36,376 nucleotides of DNA. Origin: an uncultured Oscillospiraceae bacterium. Lineage in GTDB: Bacteria > Bacillota > Clostridia > Oscillospirales > Oscillospiraceae. The DNA is taken from assembly GCA_910588625.1 (NCBI GenBank), contig CAJUQN010000020.1, positions 1 to 36,376 of the forward strand, given 5' to 3'. Shown one piece after another: positions 14,372 to 22,596 of the stretch. How positions within the stretch are numbered: position 1 is the stretch's first letter; every line of letters begins with the position of its first letter. The notes beneath the pieces are model-generated. The model saw nothing but the letters and a program-made list of their open reading frames with translations. It was not told the DNA's origin and made no database searches. A program made the translations under genes and the position numbers.

Positions 14372-16759
14372 ATGACATTGAAGGACTTAAAAATCGGCCA
14401 GTCCGCCATAATAGACGCGGTAGGCGGCGAGGGTGAGCTCCGTCAGCATTTCTTGGACATGGGCGTAATCCCTCAGGCCGAGGTGACGCTGATCAAACTA
14501 GCTCCCATGGGGGACCCGATGGAGCTTGAAATCCAGGGCTATGAGCTGACACTCCGCCTGGACGACGCTGCCAAGATACAGGTGCACATCATCGAAAGGA
14601 AAACCAGTGCCCTCGGCAATCAAATTTCAGATGTGCCAACCCCCGCGGAAAAGGTCCGCACGGTAGACGGCAAAGTACATCCGGGCTATGGCGAGTGCCG
14701 CAAGTCTGGCCGGCACTCGCGCGACGCGGCTTCCGGCGACCATCAGACCCTGACCTTCGCTCTGGCCGGCAACCAGAACTGCGGTAAGACTACCCTGTTC
14801 AATCAGCTAACCGGCGCGAACCAGCGCGTCGGCAATTTTCCAGGCGTGACGGTGGACCAGAAAAGCGGCTCCATCCGGGGTAGGCCGGACACTCTGGTCA
14901 CTGATCTGCCCGGCATCTATTCCCTCTCCCCCTACAGCAGCGAGGAGATCGTATCCAGGCAGTTCATCCTCAACGACAAGCCCATGGGGATTATCAACAT
15001 CGTGGATGCCACCAATATCGAACGCAACCTCTACCTGAGTATGCAGCTTATGGAGCTGGGCATCCCTATGGTGCTGGCGCTGAACATGATGGATGAGGTA
15101 CGGGGCAACGGCGGCTCCATCTACATCAACGCTATGGAGGAGGCCCTGGGCATTCCGGTCATCCCCATCTCTGCCGCCAGGAATGAGGGTATTGAGGAGC
15201 TGGTGGACCACGCCCTCCACGTGGCCAAATATGGGGAAATACCGGGCCGCAACGACTTCTGCGACCCGGAGGACCACGGCGGCGCGGTGCACCGATGCCT
15301 GCACGCGGTCATGCACCTGATTGAGAAGCACGCCAAAGACGCAGACATTCCAGTCCGCTTCGCCGCCACCAAAGTGGTCGAGGGCGACCACCGGATCTTA
15401 GACGCTCTCCGCCTCACGGAAGGCGAAGGGCTGGCACTGGAACAAATCATCGTCCAAATGGAGCGGGAACGGGGCATCGACCGTGCGGCAGCCATCGCCG
15501 AGATGCGCTTCTCCTTTATCCGCAGCCTTGTGGCAAAATGTGTAGTGAAGCCCCACGAGAGCAGAGAGAGTAAGCGGAGTAAGGCCATCGACAAGGTGCT
15601 CACCGGTAAATACACCGCGATCCCTGCCTTTGTCGGAATTATGGCCCTCACCTTCTGGCTGACCTTCAATGTAGTCGGCGCCTGGCTCCAGGACCTACTG
15701 GCCTCCGGTATCGAGGCGCTGACAGACCTGATGGCCGCGGGTATGGAGGCGGCCAACGTCAACGAAGCCCTGCAATCTCTGGTGGTCAACGGCATCATGG
15801 ACGGTGTGGGAAGCGTCGTCAGCTTTCTACCTATCATCGTGGTCTTGTTCTTCTTCCTGTCCTTGCTGGAGGACACTGGCTACATGGCCCGGGTGGCCTT
15901 CGTGATGGACAAGCTGCTGCGGAAAATCGGCCTGTCCGGGCGAAGCATCGTCCCCATGCTCGTCGGCTTCGGCTGCTCTGTCCCCGGCGTCATGTCCAGC
16001 CGCACCCTGCCCTCAGAACGGGACCGAAAGCTCACCGTCCTGCTGATTCCGTTCATGAGCTGTACGGCAAAGCTGCCCATTTATGGCTTTTTTACGGCGG
16101 CGTTCTTCCCCGAATACAGCGGGCTCATCATGGTGGGCCTGTACTTTCTGGGGATTGTCGTGGGCATCATTACGGCGCTCATCTCCAAAAAAACGGTGTT
16201 CAGGGGGGAGGCCGTCCCCTTTGTCATGGAGCTGCCCAATTATCGTATGCCTGGCGCAAAAAATGTCGCCCATCTGTTGTGGGAAAAGGCCAAAGATTTT
16301 TTGCAAAAGGCCTTCACCATCATCCTGGTTGCCACTGTCGCCGTCTGGTTCCTGCAAACCTTTGACCTGCGGCTGAACCTGGTGTCAGATTCCCAAAATA
16401 GTATCCTGGCCATGGTGGCTGGGTGGATCACTCCCATTTTCGCCCCGCTGGGCTTTGGCGACTGGCGGGTGTCCTCCGCGCTGATCTCCGGCTTTATGGC
16501 CAAGGAGAGCGTGGTATCTGTCCTCACAGTCCTCTTTGGGTCCACGCAGGCGTTGGCGGCGGCCATTAACCCCCCTTCCGCCGCCGCGCTGCTGGTGTTC
16601 TGCCTGCTGTATACCCCCTGTGTGGCCGCGATTGCCTCCATTAAGCGGGAGCTGGGCGGGAAATGGGCGCTGGGCATCGTTCTATTGCAGTGCGGGATCG
16701 CCTGGGGCTGCGCTTTCATTGTACGCGCCATCGCGATTCTGTTCCTTGCTCCACTTTAA
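14372..16759 (+). CDS. feoB: Fused FeoA-FeoB iron(II) transporter
   Basis: The 795-residue protein joins an N-terminal FeoA domain (residues 1-75, SH3-like; MTLKDLKIGQSAIID, FLDMGVIPQAEVTLIKLAPM, EIQGYELTLRL) to FeoB by a linker of about 50 residues. FeoB has a G domain: G1 GNQNCGKT (about 133-140), G2 threonine in GVTVDQK, G3 DLPGIYSL, G4 NMMDE and G5 ISAARNEGIEEL; then the polytopic part with FxxxLSLLEDTGYMARVAF, two Gate motifs, GCSVPGVMSSRTLPSERDRK and CTAKLPIYGFF. It moves Fe2+ across the membrane with GTP hydrolysis. A longer frame reaches back to 14255, but that would overlap the Cys-rich gene and lacks a ribosome site, so the ATG at 14372 is used. FeoC is not visible. Its own promoter lies upstream of the small gene. 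Confidence 0.92.
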   Translation: MTLKDLKIGQSAIIDAVGGEGELRQHFLDMGVIPQAEVTLIKLAPMGDPMELEIQGYELTLRLDDAAKIQVHIIERKTSALGNQISDVPTPAEKVRTVDGKVHPGYGECRKSGRHSRDAASGDHQTLTFALAGNQNCGKTTLFNQLTGANQRVGNFPGVTVDQKSGSIRGRPDTLVTDLPGIYSLSPYSSEEIVSRQFILNDKPMGIINIVDATNIERNLYLSMQLMELGIPMVLALNMMDEVRGNGGSIYINAMEEALGIPVIPISAARNEGIEELVDHALHVAKYGEIPGRNDFCDPEDHGGAVHRCLHAVMHLIEKHAKDADIPVRFAATKVVEGDHRILDALRLTEGEGLALEQIIVQMERERGIDRAAAIAEMRFSFIRSLVAKCVVKPHESRESKRSKAIDKVLTGKYTAIPAFVGIMALTFWLTFNVVGAWLQDLLASGIEALTDLMAAGMEAANVNEALQSLVVNGIMDGVGSVVSFLPIIVVLFFFLSLLEDTGYMARVAFVMDKLLRKIGLSGRSIVPMLVGFGCSVPGVMSSRTLPSERDRKLTVLLIPFMSCTAKLPIYGFFTAAFFPEYSGLIMVGLYFLGIVVGIITALISKKTVFRGEAVPFVMELPNYRMPGAKNVAHLLWEKAKDFLQKAFTIILVATVAVWFLQTFDLRLNLVSDSQNSILAMVAGWITPIFAPLGFGDWRVSSALISGFMAKESVVSVLTVLFGSTQALAAAINPPSAAALLVFCLLYTPCVAAIASIKRELGGKWALGIVLLQCGIAWGCAFIVRAIAILFLAPL

Positions 16760-16781
16760 TGTAAAATCCAGTCCCGCCAAG

Positions 16782-16951
16782 CCCTCCGGCGCCAACCCCT
16801 TTGTGGACGTCCAGCCCGGCGCGTTTTTCTATGACGCCGTTTTGTGGGCCGTGCAGAAGGGTATCACTACCGGCGCCAGCGCCACCACCTTGGCCCCAGC
16901 GAGGGCTGCACCCGCGGGCAGATTGTGACCTTCCTGTACCGCGCCAACTAA
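16782..16951 (+). pseudogene. SLH (S-layer homology) domain remnant, frameshifted
   Basis: The plus strand encodes NPFVDVQPGAFFYDAVLWAVQKGITTG then ATTLAP, and after a one-base shift SEGCTRGQIVTFLYRAN and a stop at 16949-16951. This is one SLH repeat of the type that anchors proteins to secondary cell-wall polymers; the break is between TTLAP and SEGC. The rest of the protein is missing: upstream is the end of feoB. It is a relic tail without function. Confidence 0.75.
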
Positions 16952-16986
16952 GCGTTCCTCATCTTTCTCTATTCCTTTTTTTAGCA

Positions 16987-17022
16987 GGAAACGGCCAGCC
17001 GATGCACCGGCTGGCCGTTTCC
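16987..17022. other. Long perfect hairpin before the histidine kinase
   Basis: GGAAACGGCCAGCCG and CGGCTGGCCGTTTCC form 15 perfect pairs around a six-base loop. A T7 run (16975-16981) sits on the left. On neither strand is there a T-run directly after the stem, so it is more a stable barrier than a classic terminator; it may end the SLH remnant transcript. Confidence 0.5.
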
Positions 17023-17053
17023 ATTAGTCTGCAAAAAGGGCTTGCGCGGCAAC

Positions 17054-17082
17054 GGTTTCCGTGTTAACATGAAACTGGATAA
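17054..17082 (+). promoter_or_regulatory. Weak candidate promoter of the histidine kinase
   Basis: TTGCGC, 17 bases and TAACAT lie roughly 30 bases upstream of the kinase ATG (within 17042-17072). Hexamers are poor; included only as the best visible match. Confidence 0.25.
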
Positions 17083-17104
17083 AATCAATCAAGGATGTGT
17101 GGAT

Positions 17105-19870
17105 ATGTATCGCTGCTGTGTCCATTTTTACCTGATAGGATGGGAAAAGGAAAACGTAGTGCTGCTACAGGAAACGCCTCCCTTGGAGTGTTTTTCCCAC
17201 GTTTTCACCACCAGCGGCTATCCGGACGGAGCACTGGCGGCTCAGGCGGACGTCATTCTGGCTGACCTGCGGGCTATGAACGCGGTGGAGGCGCTCCAGG
17301 CTCTGGTAGATGCCCGGAAGGAGGGCGCGCAGCTCATTGTTCTGGTGGACGGTGGGCAGATTGCCCAGCTGTCCCCTTTCCTGTCCCAGCTGTGGGACGT
17401 ATGGACCGCGCCATTAACCGCGGAAACACTGCGGTTCCGCTTCTCGCGCTGGCAGGAAAGGTACAAGCAGTCTAAGGATTTGTGGCAGAACAATCAGTTT
17501 TTGGACGCTGTCATCAATGGCGCCCCTAACTTGGTGTGGTTCAAGGACAAAAATGGTATCCATGAAAAAGTAAACGACAGCTTCTGCAAAGCAGTGAACA
17601 AGACCCACCAGCAGGTCCAGGGCCAAGGCCACGCCTATATCTGGGACGTGGGACAGGACGACCCCGCCTGCATTGAGTCCGAGCGAGCGGTTATGGAAAC
17701 GGAACAAACCCACGTCTCCGAGGAGTTGATCCAGACCGGCGCCGGTCCCCGCTTGCTGGCCACCTACAAGTCTCCGCTCTATGACTTGGACGGCACTGTC
17801 ATGGGCACCGTGGGCACTGCCATCGACATCACCCAGGAGCGGGCCTATGAGCGGGAGATCGTCCAACAGAACAACACACTGGAGGCCATCTTCACCTCCC
17901 TGGACTGCGGCATCATCTGCCACAGTCTGGACGGCTCCCAGATCATCAGCGTCAACCAGGCTGCGTTGAATATCCTGGGCTATCAATCCCAGGAGGAGCT
18001 GACTCAGAACGGCTTTTTTCTGGTGGCCTCCTCCGTGGTGGACGAGGACAAGGAGCCTGTCCAAAAGCTGATCTCCGGCCTGAAAAAACCAGGGGACAGC
18101 GCCAACTCTGAGTATCGAGTTCGGCATCCGGACGGCAGAATCCTCCATATCATGGGCAATATGAAGCTAGTAGAGGAAAACGGTCAGCTGTTTATCCAGC
18201 GCTTTTTCCTGGATATTACCACCCAGAAGCTGCGGGAGCAGCAGGAGCGCATTGAAACTGAGCAGCGGCAGCGGGAGCTGGTCCAGGCGCTAAGCGTGGA
18301 TTTCAGCCTGGTCTGCGTCTTTGACCTGGTCACGGGCGTGGGCCGCTCCTTACGCACCAGCGACTGCCCGGAGGGCGTCTTTAAACGCCTGTTTAGCGGG
18401 AACCTCCAGCTGGAGCGCTGCATGGACGGCTACATAGACGCCTGTGTCTACGAGGAGGACCGGGAACCCGTGCGCACTACCACCCGCCGGGTACACCTGG
18501 AGGAAAAGCTGACCTCCAGCAGCATCCTTTACCTAAACTACCGCACCATTTGCTGCGGCGAAATGCGTTATTTTCAGATGAAGGCGGTGCGCACTGGAGA
18601 TTGGAGCAACGGCCCCCACACCCTCGTGCTTGGCATTCGCAATGTGGACGAGGAGACCCGACAGGAGATGGAGAAAAAGACCGCGCTGGAGGATGCGCTG
18701 GACCAGGCCAACCAGGCCAGCCGTGCTAAGAGCGTATTTCTTTCCAATATGTCCCACGACATCCGCACCCCCATGAATGCCATCCTGGGTTTCACCAGCC
18801 TAGCCATTACCCATCTGGAGCAGAGGGAGCAGGTGGAGGGCTATCTGAAAAAGATTCTCACCTCAGGCAACCATCTGGTCAGCCTCATCAATGATGTATT
18901 GGACATGAGCCGCATCGAGAGCGGTAAAATGCACCTGGAAGAGGCGCCCTGCAGCCTGCCCGAGCTCTTCCACGGCCTGCGCAGCATCGTACAGGCGGAC
19001 GTCCGGGCCAAACAGCTGGATTTTTTCATCGAAACGGTGAATCTGCTGGACGAGGAGATTCTTTGCGACAAGCTGCGGCTGAACCAAGTCCTGCTTAATC
19101 TGTTGAGCAACGCCATCAAATACACCCCGGCGGGCGGCGCAGTCAGTATGTGCGTCACAGAAACACCCGGCGCCCCGGCAGGCTGCGCCAACTATGAGTT
19201 CCACGTCAAGGACAACGGTATTGGTATGAGCCAGGACTTCGTAGCCCACATTTTCGAGCCCTTTGAGCGGGAGCGCAACTCCACCATCAGCGGCATTCAG
19301 GGCACCGGCCTGGGTATGGCCATCACCAAGAACATAGTGGACATGATGAACGGCTCCATCCAGGTCCACAGCGAGCAGGGTGTTGGGTCGGAATTCACCG
19401 CCAGCTTTACCTTCCGCCTCCAGGCGAGCCCTAAGGAAACGCCCCGCATCTCAGAACCCCAAAGCTGTCGGGCTCCGGCAGCGAAACGACACACCGGCCG
19501 CATCCTTTTGGCTGAGGATAACGAACTGAACCAAGAGATCGCCATCGCCATCCTTACCGAGGCGGGCTTCACAGTGGAGCTGGCCCCAAACGGGCAGATT
19601 GCCGTGAATATGCTCGAGGCCTCCCAGCCAGGGTACTACCAGCTGATCCTGATGGATATACAGATGCCGGTCATGGATGGCTACACCGCTACCCGCGCTG
19701 TTCGCGCTCTTGACAGCAAAAATCTCGCCTCCATTCCCATCCTGGCCATGACTGCCAACGCTTTCGAGGAGGACCGCAGGCAGGCGCTGAGCGCCGGTAT
19801 GAATGGTCATATCGCCAAGCCTATCGACATCGAAAAGCTGTTGGATACCCTCAATCAGATTATGGATTGA
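17105..19870 (+). CDS. Hybrid sensor histidine kinase/response regulator (PAS-PAS-HisKA-HATPase-REC)
   Basis: The 921-residue protein has no membrane span, so it senses inside the cell. Order: an N-terminal receiver-like segment without a clear phospho-acceptor (about 10-105, ADVILADLRAMNAVEALQAL); two PAS domains (about 130-245 and 255-375); a divergent PAS-like stretch (about 395-515); dimerisation and phosphoacceptor box SNMSHDIRTPMNAI with His551; ATPase domain with N box NQVLLNLLSNAIKY, G1 DNGIGM and G2 GTGLGMAI; and a C-terminal receiver with acidic pair in LLAEDNE, Asp851 in LMDIQMPVMDG, and Lys905 in AKPID. No output gene is visible; phosphotransfer is likely to a distant Hpt protein or directly modulates another partner. 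The ATG at 17105 has AAGGA nine bases upstream; the earlier start at 17042 has none. No operon partner on either side, although the GT-MarR gene follows within 57 bases. Confidence 0.9.
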   Translation: MYRCCVHFYLIGWEKENVVLLQETPPLECFSHVFTTSGYPDGALAAQADVILADLRAMNAVEALQALVDARKEGAQLIVLVDGGQIAQLSPFLSQLWDVWTAPLTAETLRFRFSRWQERYKQSKDLWQNNQFLDAVINGAPNLVWFKDKNGIHEKVNDSFCKAVNKTHQQVQGQGHAYIWDVGQDDPACIESERAVMETEQTHVSEELIQTGAGPRLLATYKSPLYDLDGTVMGTVGTAIDITQERAYEREIVQQNNTLEAIFTSLDCGIICHSLDGSQIISVNQAALNILGYQSQEELTQNGFFLVASSVVDEDKEPVQKLISGLKKPGDSANSEYRVRHPDGRILHIMGNMKLVEENGQLFIQRFFLDITTQKLREQQERIETEQRQRELVQALSVDFSLVCVFDLVTGVGRSLRTSDCPEGVFKRLFSGNLQLERCMDGYIDACVYEEDREPVRTTTRRVHLEEKLTSSSILYLNYRTICCGEMRYFQMKAVRTGDWSNGPHTLVLGIRNVDEETRQEMEKKTALEDALDQANQASRAKSVFLSNMSHDIRTPMNAILGFTSLAITHLEQREQVEGYLKKILTSGNHLVSLINDVLDMSRIESGKMHLEEAPCSLPELFHGLRSIVQADVRAKQLDFFIETVNLLDEEILCDKLRLNQVLLNLLSNAIKYTPAGGAVSMCVTETPGAPAGCANYEFHVKDNGIGMSQDFVAHIFEPFERERNSTISGIQGTGLGMAITKNIVDMMNGSIQVHSEQGVGSEFTASFTFRLQASPKETPRISEPQSCRAPAAKRHTGRILLAEDNELNQEIAIAILTEAGFTVELAPNGQIAVNMLEASQPGYYQLILMDIQMPVMDGYTATRAVRALDSKNLASIPILAMTANAFEEDRRQALSAGMNGHIAKPIDIEKLLDTLNQIMD

Positions 19871-19927
19871 CAGGAGAGCCAGAAAAAGGTTTTCTCCATC
19901 ACTTTATTGCAAACAGGGGTGTTTTTC

Positions 19928-21241
19928 ATGGAACCATGTGTCAGCATCATCATTCCAATTTATAACGCAGAGACCACTCTGCCCCGCTGCGTGGAAAGCG
20001 TTTTAGGCCAGGAGTACACAGATTTTGAGCTGATCTTGGCCGATGACGGCAGCCGGGACGGCTCTGGAGCGCTATGCGACACCTTTGCCCAGCAGGATAG
20101 CCGGGTCCGAGTGCTGCACAAGAAAAACTCTGGGGTATCCGATACCCGCAACCAGGCCATGTCTGCGGCCCGGGGCAGATATCTGCAATTTCTGGACGCA
20201 GACGACTGGATCACCCCTAACGCCACCAAGCTGCTGGTCCGGACAGCAGAGGAACACCAATGTGACCTGGTGATCTCCGACTTTTACCGCGTGGTGGACG
20301 ACCGGGTCTCTCCCAAGGGGGACATCGACGAGGACGGCCCTCTTACCCGAGAGGAGTTTGCCGCCCACATGATGGAAAACCCCGCTGATTTCTATTACGG
20401 CGTGCTTTGGAACAAGCTTTACCGCCGGGATATTATTCAGGAGTACCAGTTGCGGATGGACCCCGAGATCAGCTGGTGTGAGGATTTTTTATTCAACCTA
20501 GAGTACATTCGCCATGCAAAGCGTTTTTTTGCCCTTCAGGTGCCTATCTACTACTATGTGAAAACCAAGGGTTCCCTGGCCTCCCAGGGGATGAACATTT
20601 CCAAAACCATCCGCACAAAGCTGATGCTGTTCGAATACTACAACGAGTTCTACAAGACCGTCCTGAACGAGGCTGAATACGAAAAACGTCGCCTGAAGGT
20701 CTACCGCTTCCTGCTGGACGCAGCCCAGGACGGCATGGTCTCTCCCTTACCCCTAGGTTCCACCCGGCTGGGAAAGGAGCGTACCCGGATTCACTCCGAA
20801 GCCCTGACCGGCGAGGGTCTGCTATTCGACCAGTACCGAGAGCGGAAGTTGCTGGACTACTATCTGGAGCCCGCTGCTCAGAAAAACGGCCTGACCCTCC
20901 CTGAGGCGCGCCTGCTGCTGCACCTGCGGTCGTTCAGCTCTGGCGTTCGGAAGGACCTTGCGGACTTTACCGGACTGTCCAAAGGAAATCTGTCCGTCCT
21001 GCTCCAGCGGCTTAGCGCAAAAGGCTTGGTCTCAACTGCCGGTTCCCGGACCCTGGATGACAGAGAGAGGCAGATGAAAATTTCCCTCTCCCCTGCCGCG
21101 GAATCTGTTTTGACTGAGCTGGAAAACACCTTAAAGGACTTTGAATCGGCCCGGCTGTCCGGTTTCAGCAGCGCGGAGCAAGCCCAGTATACCCAGTTGT
21201 CTCAGCGCATCCAAGACAATGTCCGGGATGTGCTGCAATAA
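19928..21241 (+). CDS. Family 2 glycosyltransferase fused to a MarR-like DNA-binding domain
   Basis: The 437-residue protein has two unrelated parts. Residues 1-220 are a GT-A fold glycosyltransferase of family GT2: VSIIIPIYNAETTLPRCVES, ILADDGSRDGS, NSGVSDTRNQAMSAARG, and a nucleotide-metal site LDADDW (DXD at 90-93). Residues about 310-410 form a winged-helix domain like MarR: LPEARLLLHLRSFSS, then GVRKDLADFTGLSKGNLSVL as recognition helix region, then RLSAKGLVST and the wing SRTLDDRERQMKISLSPAAE. An uncharged linker separates them; there is no membrane span. The ATG at 19928 has AGGGG eight bases upstream; a TTG at 19907 is an unlikely start. It lies 57 bases after the hybrid kinase and is followed by a perfect terminator hairpin. 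The pairing of sugar transfer with DNA binding is unusual; the role is unknown. Confidence 0.85.
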   Translation: MEPCVSIIIPIYNAETTLPRCVESVLGQEYTDFELILADDGSRDGSGALCDTFAQQDSRVRVLHKKNSGVSDTRNQAMSAARGRYLQFLDADDWITPNATKLLVRTAEEHQCDLVISDFYRVVDDRVSPKGDIDEDGPLTREEFAAHMMENPADFYYGVLWNKLYRRDIIQEYQLRMDPEISWCEDFLFNLEYIRHAKRFFALQVPIYYYVKTKGSLASQGMNISKTIRTKLMLFEYYNEFYKTVLNEAEYEKRRLKVYRFLLDAAQDGMVSPLPLGSTRLGKERTRIHSEALTGEGLLFDQYRERKLLDYYLEPAAQKNGLTLPEARLLLHLRSFSSGVRKDLADFTGLSKGNLSVLLQRLSAKGLVSTAGSRTLDDRERQMKISLSPAAESVLTELENTLKDFESARLSGFSSAEQAQYTQLSQRIQDNVRDVLQ

Positions 21242-21259
21242 ATTTGTTCACATAACCGC

Positions 21260-21294
21260 GGAGCGGGGAGCCTCATCGTGAGGCTCCCCGCTCC
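21260..21294 (+). terminator. Terminator-like hairpin after the GT-MarR gene
   Basis: GGAGCGGGGAGCCTCA, loop TCG, TGAGGCTCCCCGCTCC: 16 perfect pairs with a three-base loop. There is no T-run, but the location just after the stop (21241) supports a role as a transcript end or a barrier between neighbours. Confidence 0.65.
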
Positions 21295-21401
21295 TACATT
21301 TCGCCGTACAGCAGATTGAGCAGATCCGCTTTTCGGTCGGTACGCTTATACCCAAGCTGGATCCGGAGCCTTTCCCGCTGCCAGACATAGGCTGGCCTCA
21401 C
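21294..21401 (-). other. Possible 3' remnant of a minus-strand gene
   Basis: A 35-codon open frame ends LGYKRTDRKADLLNLLYGEM and stops at 21294, exactly at the edge of the hairpin 21260-21294. It resembles the helical C-terminus of a real protein, but I cannot name the family. It lies in a 223-base gap between GT-MarR and gtrA where nothing else is seen. Confidence 0.25.
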
Positions 21402-21464
21402 TCATTTCGCTTGACGGCTGACTCAAAATAGACATCATTATATGTCACTACAGACAAGCAAAGT

Positions 21465-21878
21465 CTATGCTCCCTTTTTCCTTTTGAATACCAGCAGACC
21501 GGTCAGATAGTTCACGACCACCACAACCACTGCCACCAGCAGCTTAGCCGTCATCTTGTCCATGGTCAGCAGATCCACCAGCAGCATGAGCAACACTGTT
21601 TCCAGCCCCAAGGAAAACAACCTGGACAGGACGAATTCTCCGGCCTCCCTCCAGCCCCGATGGGAGGTGGAGCAATAGACCCATTTTCCGTTAGCAACAT
21701 AGGAGAACGCCACTGCCGCCATCCAGGCGATGATGTTACTGGCCACGTAGTGCAGCTCTATGCCCTGTGTCAGCAGGGCGAAAATCACATAATTGATCAG
21801 GGTCGTCATGCACCCCACCACAAGATAGGCCATCTGCTCCCTATGCGCAATAATGAGCGCACGAATTTTCTCTGTCAT
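21465..21878 (-). CDS. GtrA-family membrane protein
   Basis: The 137-residue protein has four hydrophobic spans: AYLVVGCMTTLINYVIFALL, ASNIIAWMAAVAFSYVAN, FVLSRLFSLGLETVLLML and LLVAVVVVVVNYLTGLLVFKRKK. This is the layout of GtrA-like proteins (PF04138), which are thought to assist flipping of lipid-linked sugars in surface polysaccharide synthesis. The motif ANGKWVY in the loop after span 2 is typical. It is the only gene of its kind here; the nearest glycosyltransferase is the GT-MarR protein, transcribed convergently. GGAGG precedes the ATG on the minus strand. Substrate unknown. Confidence 0.82.
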   Translation of the reverse strand: MTEKIRALIIAHREQMAYLVVGCMTTLINYVIFALLTQGIELHYVASNIIAWMAAVAFSYVANGKWVYCSTSHRGWREAGEFVLSRLFSLGLETVLLMLLVDLLTMDKMTAKLLVAVVVVVVNYLTGLLVFKRKKGA

Positions 21879-22072
21879 GAGTATCCTCCAGCGTAATAAA
21901 AATCCTCAATATTAAGCACATCGGCATACTTTTTCCCGTTATGCTTTTTCTTGAGTGTTTTGTATAGTCTATCAGAAAAAAGCGGCACTTTCAATACCTT
22001 AACGGGAATTTCCCCTCTGGTTCCAGCAAGGGGAACCTCGCCTTATGGCGAATATGCTTTATTTCACGCACC
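21879..22072. other. Gap without genes upstream of gtrA
   Basis: About 190 bases, A/T-rich, with no coding frame or clear promoter that I can support. It presumably holds the promoter of gtrA on the minus strand. Confidence 0.3.
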
Positions 22073-22107
22073 AAAAAACAGGGCACGGTGGAACGCCGTA
22101 CCCTGTT
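22073..22107 (-). terminator. Terminator of the remnant at 22131, minus strand
   Basis: AACAGGG-ACGG arms with one mismatch form an 11-pair hairpin with a seven-base loop; on the minus strand the right arm is followed by TTTTTT. It lies just after the stop at 22131-22133 on the same strand. Confidence 0.65.
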
Positions 22108-22130
22108 CCCAAATTTCTTGCAAAAACCCC

Positions 22131-22367
22131 TTATCCTTTGACCTCCAGCAGAGACGCTCCGGCTTTGACCTGACCGTCCGCAAATGCCGTCACGCCGGCG
22201 TAACCGTCAGTGCTGCACACGATCATGGAAATGACGGTGCCGTCCATATGGGCGCACAGTATGGCGCCCTGTTTCTGCTCTGCGGCGGGCTTAGTGGCGG
22301 GGCCCGGGGCGCATAGAAAGCAATCCAAACGAAGTTGGTCAAGCCCAGCGAACTGGTAACATTCCAA
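22131..22367 (-). pseudogene. C-terminal remnant of a lost gene, with its terminator
   Basis: A frame of 78 codons ends GTVISMIVCSTDGYAGVTA then FADGQVKAGASLLEVKG, followed by a good minus-strand terminator. The end has a biotinyl/lipoyl-like look (VKAGASLLEV) but lacks the MKM lysine motif. The front (MECYQFAGLDQLRLD) does not look native, and an A/T-rich stretch (22368-22520) without genes precedes it. It is likely the tail of a gene whose 5' end was deleted. Confidence 0.35.
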
Positions 22368-22521
22368 TGGTTTAGTTTTAATTCATATAATATTTTGTGA
22401 AAAATGTCAAGAACGGAAATTGATACAAACTTTTTTCAGCTGATTGCATCATTTAGGCAAACTTTTTGACGTTTTTTCCAAACACCAAAATCATAGGAAA
22501 CCTTGTGCGCCCAAAAAGGTC

Positions 22522-22550
22522 TTGCAAAATACAGAAGGCAGGAGTACAAT
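22522..22550 (+). promoter_or_regulatory. Promoter of the thiamine pyrophosphokinase gene
   Basis: TTGCAA at 22522-22527, 17 bases, TACAAT at 22545-22550, 46 bases ahead of the ATG. No TPP riboswitch was recognised in the preceding A/T-rich region. Confidence 0.6.
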
Positions 22551-22596
22551 TTTCGAAAATGGAGTACATATTATGCTTGTAAGGATGTGACGGGGC

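Noticed and set aside
17042..17104. Earlier start for the hybrid kinase
   Set aside because: No ribosome site, and it falls inside the likely promoter; AAGGA nine bases upstream supports 17105.
22368..22596. TPP riboswitch ahead of thiN
   Set aside because: No CUGAGA or ACC-UGAUC-type conserved strings were found; only a simple promoter is visible.
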